From assembly GCA_003576795.1 (NCBI GenBank), contig QEVN01000002.1, positions 1-44,398 of the forward strand: 44,398 nucleotides of DNA, given 5' to 3'. Below the pieces are notes generated by a model. It worked only from the letters and a program-made list of their open reading frames with translations. It was not told where the DNA came from and did not search any database. Both the position numbers and the translations under genes were made by a program. Position 1 is the stretch's first letter. Each line of letters opens with the position of its first letter. Shown one piece after another: positions 31,379 to 41,149 of this stretch. This DNA comes from Burkholderiales bacterium (GTDB lineage Bacteria; Pseudomonadota; Gammaproteobacteria; Burkholderiales; Burkholderiaceae_E).

Positions 31379-32335
31379 ATGGACCGACCGCTGCGTTCGC
31401 TGCTCTTCGTCCCCGGGCATCGCGCCGACCGCTACGCGAAAGCGCTCGCGGCGGGAGCCGATGCCGTCGTCGTCGACCTCGAGGACGCGGTCCCGCCGTC
31501 GGCGAAGGAAAGCGCGCGCGAGGCGGTCGCCGCGTGGCTCGCCGGCTCGCCGCTCGCCTCCTTCGAACCGAAGGGCGCTCGCGACGACGACGCCCCGAAC
31601 ACCCCGCGCGCGCTCGCGCACGCGGCCGCCGTCGATCCGGTCGCGATGCCGTTGCCGGTCGTCGGGGGAGGGGCGGCGCATGTCGCCGGCGCGAGAGCGC
31701 CACGGCTCTTCCTTCGCATCAACGGCGCCGACAGCGCCTGGTTCGACGACGACCTCGCACTCGTCGGCAACGCGGCGCTCGACGCGGTGATGGTGCCGAA
31801 ATCCGAAGGGCGCGACGTGCTCGCCCGCGTGCGCGACGCCGGCTCCCGCGCGCTGGTGCCGCTGGTCGAGACCGCGGTCGGCTTCGCGCGGTTGCGCGAG
31901 ATCGCCGCCGCGCCGGGCGTCGAGCGGCTCGCCTTCGGCACGATCGATTTCCAGGTCGACCTCGGAATGCGCGATGCGCACGAGGACGAGCTGCTGCCGT
32001 TTCGCCTGCAGTTCGTGCTCGAATCGCGACTCGCGTCGATCGCGGCGCCCATCGACAGCGTGAGCACGGCGATCGACGACGCCACGCGCCTGGCGCACGA
32101 CGTGCACCGCGCGCGGCGCCTGGGCTTCGGCGGCAAGCTGTGCATCCACCCCAGGCAGGTCGCGCAGGTCAACGCGCTGTTCGCGCCGGACGAGACCGAG
32201 ATCGCCTGGGCGAAGCGCGTGCTCGACGCGGCCGAAGCCGCCGGCGGCGGCGCCGTGGCGGTCGACGGCAGGATGGTCGACAAGCCGGTGATGCTGCGCG
32301 CCGAAGCGATCCTGCGCGAAGCGGGGCTGCGATGA
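31379..32335 (+). CDS. ccl: CitE-type (HpcH/HpaI aldolase) lyase, citramalyl-CoA lyase type
   Basis: This 318-residue TIM-barrel protein of the CitE/citramalyl-CoA lyase family has RSLLFVPGHRADRYAKALAAGADAVVVDLEDAVPPSAKESARE, LFLRINGADSAWFDDDL, VPLVETAVGFARL and AFGTIDFQVDLGM, then FGGKLCIHPRQVAQVN near the C-terminus. Glutamate in VPLVETA and aspartate in TIDFQVDLG are the Mg2+ ligands of the family. It would cleave citramalyl-CoA to acetyl-CoA and pyruvate. AAGGAG (31365-31370) sits 8 bases before ATG 31379 but only 2 before the coupled ATG 31373, so I chose 31379. A loop of about 30 residues between positions 57 and 100 is low-complexity and longer than usual. Confidence 0.78.
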   Translation: MDRPLRSLLFVPGHRADRYAKALAAGADAVVVDLEDAVPPSAKESAREAVAAWLAGSPLASFEPKGARDDDAPNTPRALAHAAAVDPVAMPLPVVGGGAAHVAGARAPRLFLRINGADSAWFDDDLALVGNAALDAVMVPKSEGRDVLARVRDAGSRALVPLVETAVGFARLREIAAAPGVERLAFGTIDFQVDLGMRDAHEDELLPFRLQFVLESRLASIAAPIDSVSTAIDDATRLAHDVHRARRLGFGGKLCIHPRQVAQVNALFAPDETEIAWAKRVLDAAEAAGGGAVAVDGRMVDKPVMLRAEAILREAGLR

Positions 32336-32961
32336 GCGAGGACCGCATCGCCGCGCTCGCCGCGTTCTGGAACGCGCGCTACGCCGGCGAAGACTACGCG
32401 TACGGCACCGAGCCGAACGACTTCCTCGCCGCGCAGGCCGCGCTGCTGCCCGCCGGGCTGCCCGTGCTGTGCCTGGCCGACGGCGAAGGCCGCAACGGCG
32501 TGTGGCTCGCCGGCCGCGGCTTCGAGGTCACGTCGGTCGACGTCGCGCAGCAGGGCCTGGACAAGGCGCAGGCGCTCGCACAGCGGGCGGGCGTCTCGCT
32601 GCGCACCGTTCGCGCCGACGTGATGCAGTACGAGCTCGGCGAGAACCGCTGGGGCGCGATCGTCTCGATCTTCCTGCACCTGCCGCAACGCGCGCGTGCC
32701 GCACTGCTCGCCCGCTGCGTGCGCGCCCTCGCTCCGGGCGGCGTCCTCGTCTTCGAGGCCTACGGCAAGCGCCAGCCCGAATTCGGCACGGGCGGACCGC
32801 CCGAACCCGAGCTGCTCGCACGGCTCGACGACCTCATCGACGAACTGGCAGGTTGCGAGATCGTGCACCGCTTCGACGGCGTGCGCGCGGTGCACGAAGG
32901 CGCGCACCACTCGGGCGACGCGCACGTCGTGCAGGTGGTTGCACGCAAGCCGCTCGCCTGA
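32332..32961 (+). CDS. Class I SAM-dependent methyltransferase, TehB-like
   Basis: This 209-residue methyltransferase has AFWNARYAGEDYAYGTEPNDFL at the N-terminus, the SAM motif I LCLADGEGRNGVWLAGRGFEVTSVDVA (about 46-72) and the acidic motif VRADVMQYELGENRWGAIVSIFLHLP. It is of the small TehB/thiopurine-methyltransferase-like type; the substrate is unknown. The start overlaps the lyase stop by 4 bases (ATGA), making it the last gene of the itaconate-type transcript. No role in that pathway is known to me. Confidence 0.82.
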   Translation: MSEDRIAALAAFWNARYAGEDYAYGTEPNDFLAAQAALLPAGLPVLCLADGEGRNGVWLAGRGFEVTSVDVAQQGLDKAQALAQRAGVSLRTVRADVMQYELGENRWGAIVSIFLHLPQRARAALLARCVRALAPGGVLVFEAYGKRQPEFGTGGPPEPELLARLDDLIDELAGCEIVHRFDGVRAVHEGAHHSGDAHVVQVVARKPLA

Positions 32962-33227
32962 GCGCATCCGGTTCGGCGTGCGCGCGGACGAGGGACGCTC
33001 GAGGCGTCGGCAACTCCCGGCGCATGACGTGTCGGCATAGAAACGAAGCTGCGAAGTGCGGCGTTTCGGCGCCCGAAACGGTTTGCGCAATCAAAAACGC
33101 TGCACCGTGCAGCACAGTGCAAGCGGCACCGCCTCCGGAGGAGCAAATGGCCACGCCATGACCCCGCGCCCCCGCCGCGCCAACCGCTACGCTGGCGCCT
33201 GCCGCTCGCGCGCCGACCTCGGAACGC
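32962..33227. other. 266-bp spacer between convergent methyltransferase and TRAP genes, with element C
   Basis: This spacer separates the converging ends of the itaconate-type operon and the TRAP transporter genes. It holds the 66-bp element at 33048-33113 and, 20 bases after it, a strong CGGAGGAG ribosome-binding-like sequence followed by a short ORF (ATG GCC ACG CCA TGA at 33147-33161). I see no real gene. Confidence 0.6.
33048..33113 (-). repeat. 66-bp intergenic inverted-repeat element, copy C (inverted orientation)
   Basis: The left arm GCTGCGAAGTGCGGCGTTTC (33048-33067) and right arm AAAACGCTGCACCGTGCAGC (33094-33113) pair at 15 of 20 positions around a 26-base spacer. Read on the minus strand it matches copy A at 50 of 66 bases without gaps by hand count, including the spacer centre AAACCGTTTCGG. 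The minus strand reads FGRRNAALRS in one frame, matching copies A and B, so this copy is flipped relative to them. Confidence 0.8.
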
Positions 33228-34504
33228 TCAGAACAGCAGGTTCGGCAACACCAGCGAAATCCACGGCACGTAGGTCACGACGACGAGGAACGCCAGCAGC
33301 ACCATCAGCCACGGCAGTGCGGCGCGCACCACCGCCCCGATCGGCATCTTCGTGATGCCGGCCGTGACGAACAGATTCAGCCCCACCGGCGGGGTCACCA
33401 TCCCGATCTCGAGATTCACCACCATGATGATCCCCAGGTGCACCGGATCGATCCCGAGCTGCGAGGCGATCGGGAACAGGATCGGCGCCATGATCAGGAT
33501 GATCCCGGTCGGCTCCATGAACATGCCGGCCACGAGCAGCAGCAGGTTCACGACGATCAGGAATTGCCACGCGGGCATTCCCCACGAAACGATCTGCTCG
33601 GCGATGATCTGCGGGATGCGCTCGGTGGTGAGCACGTGCGCGAAGAGCAGCGCATTGGCGATGATGAACATCAGCATCACCGTCACCTTCGACGCGTCGA
33701 CCAGCACCGCGGGCACGTCGCGCATGCCGATGTCGCGGTAGATGAACACCGCTACCAGGAACGCGTAGACGGCCGACACCGCGGCCGCCTCGGTCGGCGT
33801 GAACACGCCGCCGTAGTGCCGCCGAGGATGATGACGACCAGCAGCAGCCCCCACAGCGAGTCGCGCCCGGCCACGACGATCTCGCCGAGCGTGGCCTTCG
33901 GCTGGCGCGGCAGATTCACCATCTTCGCGCGCACGTAGATCGCCACCATCAGCAGTACGCCGAGCAGGATGCCCGGCAGTACGCCCGCCATGAACAGCTT
34001 GCCCACCGAGGTCTCGGTGACGGCGCCGTAGACCACCAGCACGATCGACGGCGGGATCAGGATGCCGAGCGTGCCGGCGTTGCAGACGACGCCGGCGGCG
34101 AAATTCTGCGGGTAACCGGCGCGCACCATGCCGGCGATCACGATCGAGCCGACGGCGACGACGGTGGCCGGCGACGACCCCGACACCGCCGCGAACAGCA
34201 TGCAGGCGAGTACCGAGGCCATGGCCAGGCCGCCCGGGAAGTGGCCGACCGCGGCCACCGCGAAGCGGATCATCCGCTTGGCGACGCCGCCGGTGGTCAT
34301 GAAGGCGCCGCCGAGGATGAAGAACGGAATCGCCAGCAGCGTGAAGTGCTCGGAGCTCTCGTAGAGCTTCAGCGCGAGCGAGGCGAGCGAGTCCTGCGCG
34401 AAGAAAAGGATCGTGAGCAGCGAGGACAGGCCGAGTGCGATCGCGATCGGCATGCCGAGGAACATGAACACGAAGAGCATCGCGAACAACGCGGCCGTCG
34501 TCAT
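33228..34504 (-). pseudogene. dctM: TRAP transporter large permease DctM-like, one-base frameshift
   Basis: On the minus strand the N-terminal part (34504 to about 33817) encodes MTTAALFAMLFVFMFLGMPIAIALGLSSLL... through LLLVVIILGGT. The C-terminal part continues in another frame as YGGVFTPTEAAAVSAVYAFLVAVF... to the TGA at 33228-33230. The join falls at the usual GGIYGGVFTPTEAAA motif, where one base is missing between 33816 and 33817 (an A on the plus strand). Restoring it gives 425 residues, the normal DctM length, with intact TRAP motifs. Either the gene is newly broken or the base is a sequencing error; the rest shows no decay. The start overlaps dctQ by 4 bases. Confidence 0.88.
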
Positions 34505-35076
34505 CGCTTCTCCCCGTGCGGTCCGCGATGCGGATGCGGATGCTCGACTTCACCCGCTTCGGCCTGCGCCAGCTTGAGCGCGTCCTCGACCTCGTCGCCG
34601 AGCAGGTGCGCCTCCTTGCCGGTGGCGAGCCCGTACAGCACCTGGAGCATCCGGAAGAACAGCAGCGCGTACCCCAGCGGCAGCACGAGCCGGGGAACCC
34701 ACGCCGGGACCGGCACATCCTGCGCGAGGATGCCGATTTCGTACATCTTGTCGACGTAGGTCCAGGCGCCGACGAAGACGATCGCCGCGTAGACCAGGCA
34801 CAGCAGCGTCGCGATGATCGCCACCACCCGTGCGGCGCCGGGCGGCAGCTTCTTGGTGAGCACGTCGATGCCGATGTGCGCGCCCACGCGTACGCCGTAC
34901 GAAATGCCGATGAAGATCAATCCCGCGAACAGGAAGGTCGTGAGCTCGAGCGCCCAGACGAAGCTGTAGTTGAAGACGTAGCGCGCGACCACCTGCATGA
35001 AGGTGATCACCGTCATCGCGGCCAGGAGGAAGGCGACCAGCGCCTCCTCCAGCCGGGACAGCATGCCGGGCTTCAT
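34501..35076 (-). CDS. dctQ: TRAP transporter small permease DctQ-like
   Basis: This 191-residue inner-membrane protein has four transmembrane segments (about 11-33, 44-62, 84-106, 130-150). The motif pattern is typical of DctQ: LVAFLLAAMTVITFMQVVARYVFNYSFVWALELTTFLFAGLIFIGISYGVRVGAHIGIDVL, where the ARYVFN and AHI.ID words recur in the family. The cytoplasmic tail is His/Glu-rich (EVEHPHPHRGPHGEKR). It pairs with the large permease to form the sodium-coupled TRAP translocator, and it overlaps dctM by 4 bases. Confidence 0.9.
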   Translation of the reverse strand: MKPGMLSRLEEALVAFLLAAMTVITFMQVVARYVFNYSFVWALELTTFLFAGLIFIGISYGVRVGAHIGIDVLTKKLPPGAARVVAIIATLLCLVYAAIVFVGAWTYVDKMYEIGILAQDVPVPAWVPRLVLPLGYALLFFRMLQVLYGLATGKEAHLLGDEVEDALKLAQAEAGEVEHPHPHRGPHGEKR

Positions 35077-35122
35077 GGCGCTCCGAGCCTTGCGCAGTGC
35101 GCCATGGACCGACCCCTTTCGA

Positions 35123-36232
<1,110 letters not shown>

Positions 36233-36368
36233 TTAATCGCTCGCGGAAGGCCTGCGCAAGGGTCGGGGGCACTCGAGTGCAAGCGCCGGAACGGCCCAGG
36301 TGCGCAATCTGGGGCCGACCGTGTGCCGCCGCGGGGACCGGCGCCGGCGCAGGCCCGCAGCGATCCGC

Positions 36369-37337
36369 TCAGGCCAGGCCCGCGTCGTGCGCCTGCCGGT
36401 CGGCGTGATAAGAGGACCGCACCAGCGGACCGGAAGCGGTGTTCGTGAAGCCCATCCGCGCCGCTTCCTCGGCGAAACGCCGGAAGGTTTCGGGAGGGAC
36501 GTAGCGATGCACCGGCAGGTGCGCGTCGGACGGCGCCAGGTACTGGCCGATCGTGAGCATCGCCACGCCGTGCGCGCGCAGGTCGCGCATCGTCTGCAGG
36601 ATCTCGTCGTCGGTTTCACCCAGGCCGACCATCAGCCCCGATTTCGTCGGAACGGCGGGCACGCGACGGCCGAACTCTTCGAGCAGCTTCAGCGAATTCG
36701 CGTAGTCGGCGCCGGGGCGCGCCTGCCGATACAGGCGAGGCACGGTCTCGAGGTTGTGGTTCATCACGTCGGGCGGCGTGCGCTCGAGGATGTCGAGCGC
36801 GCGGTCGAGTCGGCCGCGGAAGTCGGGCACGAGCACCTCGATGCGCGTGCGCGGAGAGCGTTCGCGTACGGCGGCGATGCAGTCGGCGAAGTGCTGCGCG
36901 CCGCCGTCGCGCAGGTCGTCGCGATCGACGCTGGTGATCACCACGTACGACAGGCGCAGCGCCGCGATCGTGTCGGCCAGATGGCCCGGCTCGCTGGCGT
37001 CCACCGGATCGGGACGTCCGTGACCGACGTCGCAGAACGGGCAGCGCCGCGTGCACTTGTCGCCGAGGATCATGAAGGTGGCGGTGCCGTTGCCGAAGCA
37101 CTCGCCGATGTTCGGGCACGAAGCCTCCTCGCAGACCGTGTGCAGCCGATGCTCGCGCAGCGTCTTCTTGATCTGCGCGAAGCGCGCCGGATCGGCCGCG
37201 GGCCGCACGCGGATCCAGTCGGGCTTCGCCAGCGGCTCGGCCGCGGGAACGACCTTGATCGGGATGCGCGAGGTCTTGGCAGCGCCTTTCTGCTTGTCGG
37301 CGGGGTTCGGTGCAGCGGGAGGAGGCACGGCGTTCAT
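36369..37337 (-). CDS. lipA: Lipoyl synthase
   Basis: This 322-residue radical-SAM enzyme inserts two sulfurs into protein-bound octanoyl groups. The auxiliary [4Fe-4S] cluster cysteines are C69, C74 and C80 in [12 protein letters not shown]. The radical-SAM cluster cysteines are C95, C99 and C102 in CTRRCPFC. Further motifs are [30 protein letters not shown] and [15 protein letters not shown]. The first 25 residues are a poorly conserved extension. Its start overlaps the lipB stop by 4 bases (ATGA), so the two are coupled. Confidence 0.96.
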   Translation of the reverse strand: MNAVPPPAAPNPADKQKGAAKTSRIPIKVVPAAEPLAKPDWIRVRPAADPARFAQIKKTLREHRLHTVCEEASCPNIGECFGNGTATFMILGDKCTRRCPFCDVGHGRPDPVDASEPGHLADTIAALRLSYVVITSVDRDDLRDGGAQHFADCIAAVRERSPRTRIEVLVPDFRGRLDRALDILERTPPDVMNHNLETVPRLYRQARPGADYANSLKLLEEFGRRVPAVPTKSGLMVGLGETDDEILQTMRDLRAHGVAMLTIGQYLAPSDAHLPVHRYVPPETFRRFAEEAARMGFTNTASGPLVRSSYHADRQAHDAGLA

Positions 37338-38044
37338 CGGCGTAAGACAGGTGAGGAGTCGGAGGCGAAGGCCGTCGCGAGCAGCGACGCGAATCGGCCG
37401 GAGATCTCGTCGTAATCGGCAGGCGCGGACAGGCAGCTTCGCATATCGGTGACGGCGAGTCCGGGATAGCCGCAGGGGTCGATGCGGCCGAAGGGCTCGA
37501 GATCCATCGCCACGTTCAATGCGACGCCGTGCCAGCTGCAGCCGTCGGTGATCCGGATACCGATCGACGCGATCTTCGCGCCGGCGACGTCGCCCGCGCC
37601 GGAGCGACCGTCGCGGGCATCGCTCTCGCCGGCAGCCGCGTCGCTCGAGCGCACGTAGACGCCCGGGGCGCCGCTGCGGCGCACGGCGTCGATTCCGTAT
37701 TCGCCGAGCAGCGAGATCGTCGCGTCCTCGATGCGCGCGACGAAGTCGCGCACGCGGATGCCGGCGCGCCGCAGGTCGACCAGCACGTAGCAGACCGCCT
37801 GTCCGGGTCCGTGATAGGTCACCTGGCCGCCGCGCTCGGTGCGCGCGACGGCGATCGTCCCCGGCGCTCGCACGTGCTCGAGGCGCGCGGCGCGCCCGAG
37901 CGTGAACACCGGCGGATGCTCGACCAGCCAGACCTCGTCGGGGGTGTCCGGTCCGCGCGCGGCGGTGAACGACCGCATCATCGGCTCGACTCGTTCGTAT
38001 TCGATGCGGCCGAGGCGACGGACGATCGGGGCCCGCGGGGTCAA
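37334..38044 (-). CDS. lipB: Octanoyltransferase LipB with a TTG start
   Basis: This 236-residue enzyme transfers octanoate from acyl carrier protein to lipoyl domains. Family motifs are [23 protein letters not shown] (71-93), [11 protein letters not shown] with the catalytic lysine K157, and the catalytic cysteine C191 in IDPCGYPGL. The only in-frame start near the family's N-terminus is TTG at 38044-38042, which overlaps the ybeD stop (TTGA). The next ATG, inside VEPMMRSF, would delete conserved residues. A Gly/Ala/Asp-rich insert of about 20 residues (134-153) separates GVYV from GAKIA, where most LipB proteins have a short turn. Confidence 0.9.
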   Translation of the reverse strand: MTPRAPIVRRLGRIEYERVEPMMRSFTAARGPDTPDEVWLVEHPPVFTLGRAARLEHVRAPGTIAVARTERGGQVTYHGPGQAVCYVLVDLRRAGIRVRDFVARIEDATISLLGEYGIDAVRRSGAPGVYVRSSDAAAGESDARDGRSGAGDVAGAKIASIGIRITDGCSWHGVALNVAMDLEPFGRIDPCGYPGLAVTDMRSCLSAPADYDEISGRFASLLATAFASDSSPVLRR

Positions 38045-38337
38045 AGGACGACGCTGACCATCGGATGCGTGGCGAGCGCGCGATACAGGCGCTCGAGCTG
38101 CTCGCGCGACTCCACGCGCACGACGACGGTGACGCTCAGGTACGAGCCCTTGCTCGAGACGCGCAGCTCGATCGTCGACGGATCGAACTGCGGCACGTGC
38201 TCGACGACGATGCCGGACATCGTCTGCGCGAAGTCGTCGACGCGCCGACCCATGATCTTCAGCGGGAAGTCGACCGGAAACTCGAGCAGGCGCTCGAGCC
38301 GGTCGAAGGCTTCGCTCAGGCTGCGGTCTTCGGACAT
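38041..38337 (-). CDS. ybeD: DUF493 family protein (YbeD-like)
   Basis: This 98-residue ACT-like small protein has [78 protein letters not shown], which is the DUF493 pattern through its whole length. The family sits between dacA and lipB in many proteobacteria, as here. The fold resembles regulatory ACT/ferredoxin-like domains; no activity is established. The downstream lipB start is nested in its stop. Confidence 0.92.
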   Translation of the reverse strand: MSEDRSLSEAFDRLERLLEFPVDFPLKIMGRRVDDFAQTMSGIVVEHVPQFDPSTIELRVSSKGSYLSVTVVVRVESREQLERLYRALATHPMVSVVL

Positions 38338-38351
38338 CGGCGCATCGGCTC

Positions 38352-39200
38352 CTACGCTGCCGCCTTGGCCCGCTGGTAGGCCGCGTACAGCGCTGCATAC
38401 ACCGGGCCCGGACGGCCGCTGCCCACCGGGCGTCCGTCCAGGCGCGTGATCGGCAGCAGCTCCTTGGTCGCCGAACTCATCATCAGCTCGTCGGCCGCCT
38501 GCACTTCCTCGCGCAGGATGCGGCGGATCTCGAGCGGCACGCCGGCCTGCGGGGCCAGCTCCGCCATGAGGCCGTAGCGGATGCCTTCGAGCACGAGGTT
38601 GTCCTTCGGCGGCCCGAACAGCGTGCCGTTGCGCACGACCCAGATGTTGCTCGCCGCGCCCTCGGTGAGAAAGCCGTCGCGGAACATCACGCATTCGGCC
38701 GCGCCGGCGGCCACCGCCGCCTGTCGCGCGAGCACGTTGCCCAGCAGCGACGTCGTCTTGATGTCGCAACGCAGCCAGCGTTCGTCGGCGAGCGTGACGG
38801 CGGCGACGCCCTGCTCGCGTTGCGCGGCGGGCGGGGCGACCAGCTCGCTCGTCATCGCGAAGACGGTGGGCGCGACGTCGGACGGCGGAAACGCGTGATC
38901 GCGACGGGCGACGCCGCGCGTGACCTGCAGGTAGACGAACTGGTCGCGCCACGGATGGCGCGCGACCAGCTCGTCGACCAGGCGCGTCCATCCGGCCTCG
39001 TCGTGCGGGTTGCGGATCGACACCGCGGCGAGGCTGCGCTGCAGCCGCGCCAGGTGTTGCGCCCAGCGGAACTTGCGTCCTGCGTAGACCGGAACGACCT
39101 CGTAGATTCCGTCGCCGAACACGAAGCCGCGATCGAGCACCGGAACGCGCGCGTCTTCCAGCGGCATCCATTCGCCGTTCAGCCAGGCGGTCTGCGTCAT
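38352..39200 (-). CDS. D-amino-acid aminotransferase-like PLP enzyme (class IV)
   Basis: This 282-residue fold-type IV PLP enzyme has VPVLDRGFVFGDGIYEVVPVYAGRKFRWAQHLARL at the N-terminus, Schiff-base lysine K148 in RCDIKTTSLLGNVLARQ, and FLTEGAASNIWVVRNGTLFGPP, all typical of the D-alanine/branched-chain transaminase and ADC-lyase family. The position between dacA and ybeD/lipB is common in betaproteobacteria, where it is annotated as D-amino acid aminotransferase. Aminodeoxychorismate lyase is the main alternative. Start at 39200; an in-frame ATG at 39221 would add seven residues. Confidence 0.87.
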   Translation of the reverse strand: MTQTAWLNGEWMPLEDARVPVLDRGFVFGDGIYEVVPVYAGRKFRWAQHLARLQRSLAAVSIRNPHDEAGWTRLVDELVARHPWRDQFVYLQVTRGVARRDHAFPPSDVAPTVFAMTSELVAPPAAQREQGVAAVTLADERWLRCDIKTTSLLGNVLARQAAVAAGAAECVMFRDGFLTEGAASNIWVVRNGTLFGPPKDNLVLEGIRYGLMAELAPQAGVPLEIRRILREEVQAADELMMSSATKELLPITRLDGRPVGSGRPGPVYAALYAAYQRAKAAA

Positions 39201-39326
39201 TCCGATTCGTTCGTTTTCCACGGGGACTGCCCGAGTATGCGCCAGAACGCGCGAGGCGACCTGCCGGGCGCGGAGGCGGCCGCGACGGACACCGAGGCGC
39301 GCGCCGAGCCCGAGGCGCGGCGCCTT

Positions 39327-40478
39327 TCAGCGCGCGAGCATCAGCCGCAGCGAGTCCCAGGCGCGGCCGAACCAGCCGGCGGGCTGGACCGCCGACAGCG
39401 CCAGCAGCGGGCGCTCGGCCACGAGCTGGTCGCCGATGCGCACGCGCAGCGTGCCGATCTGCTGGCCCTGCGCGATCGGCGCGATCAGCGGCTGCACGCG
39501 CTCGATCTCGGCCTTGACCTGGTCGGCCTGACCGCGCGGCACCGAGACGAGAACGTCGCGCTCGAAACCGCCGTCGACGGTGCTCTTGCTGCCTTTCCAG
39601 ACGTCATAGGTGCCGGCGGGCTTGTCCTTCGCCTGGACGCGCACGACGTCGAAGTTCTGGTAGCCGTAGTTCAGCAGCTTCTGCGATTCGATCGCGCGCG
39701 CCGACTCGGAAGCGGCGCCCAGCACCACGCTGATCAGGCGGCGCGTGCCGCCGATGCCGGGAAGATCGCGCTTGGCCGAGGCGATCAGGCAGTAGCCGGC
39801 GGCGTCGGTGTGCCCCGTCTTCATGCCGTCGACGCTCGGGTCGATCGCGAGCAGCCGGTTGCGGTTCGGCTGGCGGATGTTGTTGTACGTGTATTCGCGC
39901 TTCGAATACATCGCGTACTGATCGGGGAAGTCCTCGATCAGCCGCTGCGCGAGCATGGCGAGATCGCGCGCCGTCGTGTAGTGCTGCGGATCGGGCAGGC
40001 CGGTGGCATTGCGAAAGCTCGTGTTGCGCAGGCCCATGCGCTGCGCGGCGCGGTTCATCTGCTCGGCGAAGCTCGCCTCGGTGCCGGCGAGCGCCTCGGC
40101 GAGCACGATCGACGCGTCGTTGCCCGACTGCACGATCACGCCGTTGAGCAGCTCCTCCACGGTGGCCGGCTTCGCCGGCTCGACGAACATCCGCGAGCCG
40201 ATCGCCTTGTAGGCGGACTGCGATACCGCCGGACGCTGGTCCAGCGTGAGGCGCTTCTCGCGCAGCGCGTCGAAGGCGAGGTACGCGGTCATGATCTTGG
40301 TGAGCGACGCCGGCTCGATCTTCAGGTCGGGCTCGTGCGACGCGAGCACCTGGCCGGTGGTTTCGTCGAGCAGGATCCAGGCGCGGGCCGCGATGGTGGG
40401 CGCGGCGACCTGCGCAACGGCGGTCTGCGCGAAGGCGAGGAACAGGAACGACAGCAGGGCGAGCAGGCGTGCGGGCAT
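39327..40478 (-). CDS. dacA: D-alanyl-D-alanine carboxypeptidase (PBP5/6 type)
   Basis: This 383-residue penicillin-binding protein trims the terminal D-Ala from peptidoglycan stem peptides. It has a signal peptide (MPARLLALLSFLFLAFAQTA, cut near AVA-Q). The three active-site motifs are SLTK with nucleophile S58 and K61, SGN at 118-120, and KTG at 220-222. A C-terminal PBP5-like beta domain (from about 280) and an amphipathic end (GWFGRAWDSLRLMLAR) that anchors it to the membrane complete it. Length and order are normal for DacA. Confidence 0.96.
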   Translation of the reverse strand: MPARLLALLSFLFLAFAQTAVAQVAAPTIAARAWILLDETTGQVLASHEPDLKIEPASLTKIMTAYLAFDALREKRLTLDQRPAVSQSAYKAIGSRMFVEPAKPATVEELLNGVIVQSGNDASIVLAEALAGTEASFAEQMNRAAQRMGLRNTSFRNATGLPDPQHYTTARDLAMLAQRLIEDFPDQYAMYSKREYTYNNIRQPNRNRLLAIDPSVDGMKTGHTDAAGYCLIASAKRDLPGIGGTRRLISVVLGAASESARAIESQKLLNYGYQNFDVVRVQAKDKPAGTYDVWKGSKSTVDGGFERDVLVSVPRGQADQVKAEIERVQPLIAPIAQGQQIGTLRVRIGDQLVAERPLLALSAVQPAGWFGRAWDSLRLMLAR

Positions 40479-40572
40479 CGGTACATCCGGAGGTGCAGGA
40501 CGGCAATGCGCTTCGCATCGCCGCGCGACGCCGCGGCGGCGCCGCAGGAGAGGACAACGACGAAAGCGGGGA

Positions 40573-40578
40573 ATTATA
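40573..40578 (-). promoter_or_regulatory. Putative -10 box (TATAAT) for dacA
   Basis: On the minus strand TATAAT lies 94 bases upstream of the dacA ATG at 40478, the first AT-rich hexamer in this spacer. It would give a 5' leader of about 85 bases. No clear -35 is seen. Confidence 0.45.
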
Positions 40579-40648
40579 GGGCGATCGCGGGAGGGTTGCG
40601 CACACGCTCCGTGGCTCGCGCACACGCTCGGGTCGATCGCACGCCGCG

Positions 40649-41149
40649 CTACGACGCGGAAGCGAACAGCGGCCGTGCGATCGCGAGCACGCGTTGCGCG
40701 GCCGCTTCGCCGCGACGCAGCTCGACCGCGTCGACCGCTTCGCGCAGCGCGCGCCGAAGCACGTCGAGACTCATGCTGTCGGCGATGCGCGCGTCCCAGA
40801 TGCGGCCGGCCACGCCGAGTTCGGCCGCGAAGACGTCGCGCAATGCGTCCTTGATCGCCTGCAGGCGCGCCTGCTCGGCGCGCTCGCGCTCGCGGCGCTG
40901 CGCCTCGGTGGGTTCGGCCGCGAGCGCGACCACTTCGACGAGGGCGAGGCGCTCGAGCGCGGCGAGCACCGGCGCCAGTTCGCCCGGCCGCGCCAGCTGC
41001 GACAGATCGCCGACGCTGCGCCGCGCGTCGACCAGCGCGAGGATGCGTCGCGCCGACGGCGCCAGCTCGAGCGCGCGCGCGCTCGTTTCGGCGTCGCCGG
41101 CGGGCGTCCGTGCGTAGATCAGCCGCGGGTCGGGCGGTTGCGATCTCAC
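40649..41149 (-). CDS. Hypothetical protein, GTG start, coupled to the hydrolase gene
   Basis: I do not recognise this 166-residue protein. The start GTG (41149-41147) overlaps the TGA of the upstream hydrolase gene, the only reasonable start. The middle contains SARALELAPSARRILALVDARRSVGDLSQLARPGELAPVLAALERLALVEVVALAAEP, a helix-rich segment resembling a winged-helix or PilZ-neighbour regulatory module. The C-terminal half is charged and helical (EAQRRERERAEQARLQAIKDALRDVF...LDVLRRALREAVDAVELRRGE). There is no signal peptide or membrane segment. The same long frame continues upstream on the opposite side of the stop, but that part is not coding. Confidence 0.6.
   Translation of the reverse strand: MRSQPPDPRLIYARTPAGDAETSARALELAPSARRILALVDARRSVGDLSQLARPGELAPVLAALERLALVEVVALAAEPTEAQRRERERAEQARLQAIKDALRDVFAAELGVAGRIWDARIADSMSLDVLRRALREAVDAVELRRGEAAAQRVLAIARPLFASAS

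Noticed and set aside
33147..33161. A four-codon ORF (ATG GCC ACG CCA TGA) behind a strong ribosome-binding sequence
   Set aside because: It is too short to call a gene and has no attenuator-like codons. It is mentioned under element C only as a possible remnant.
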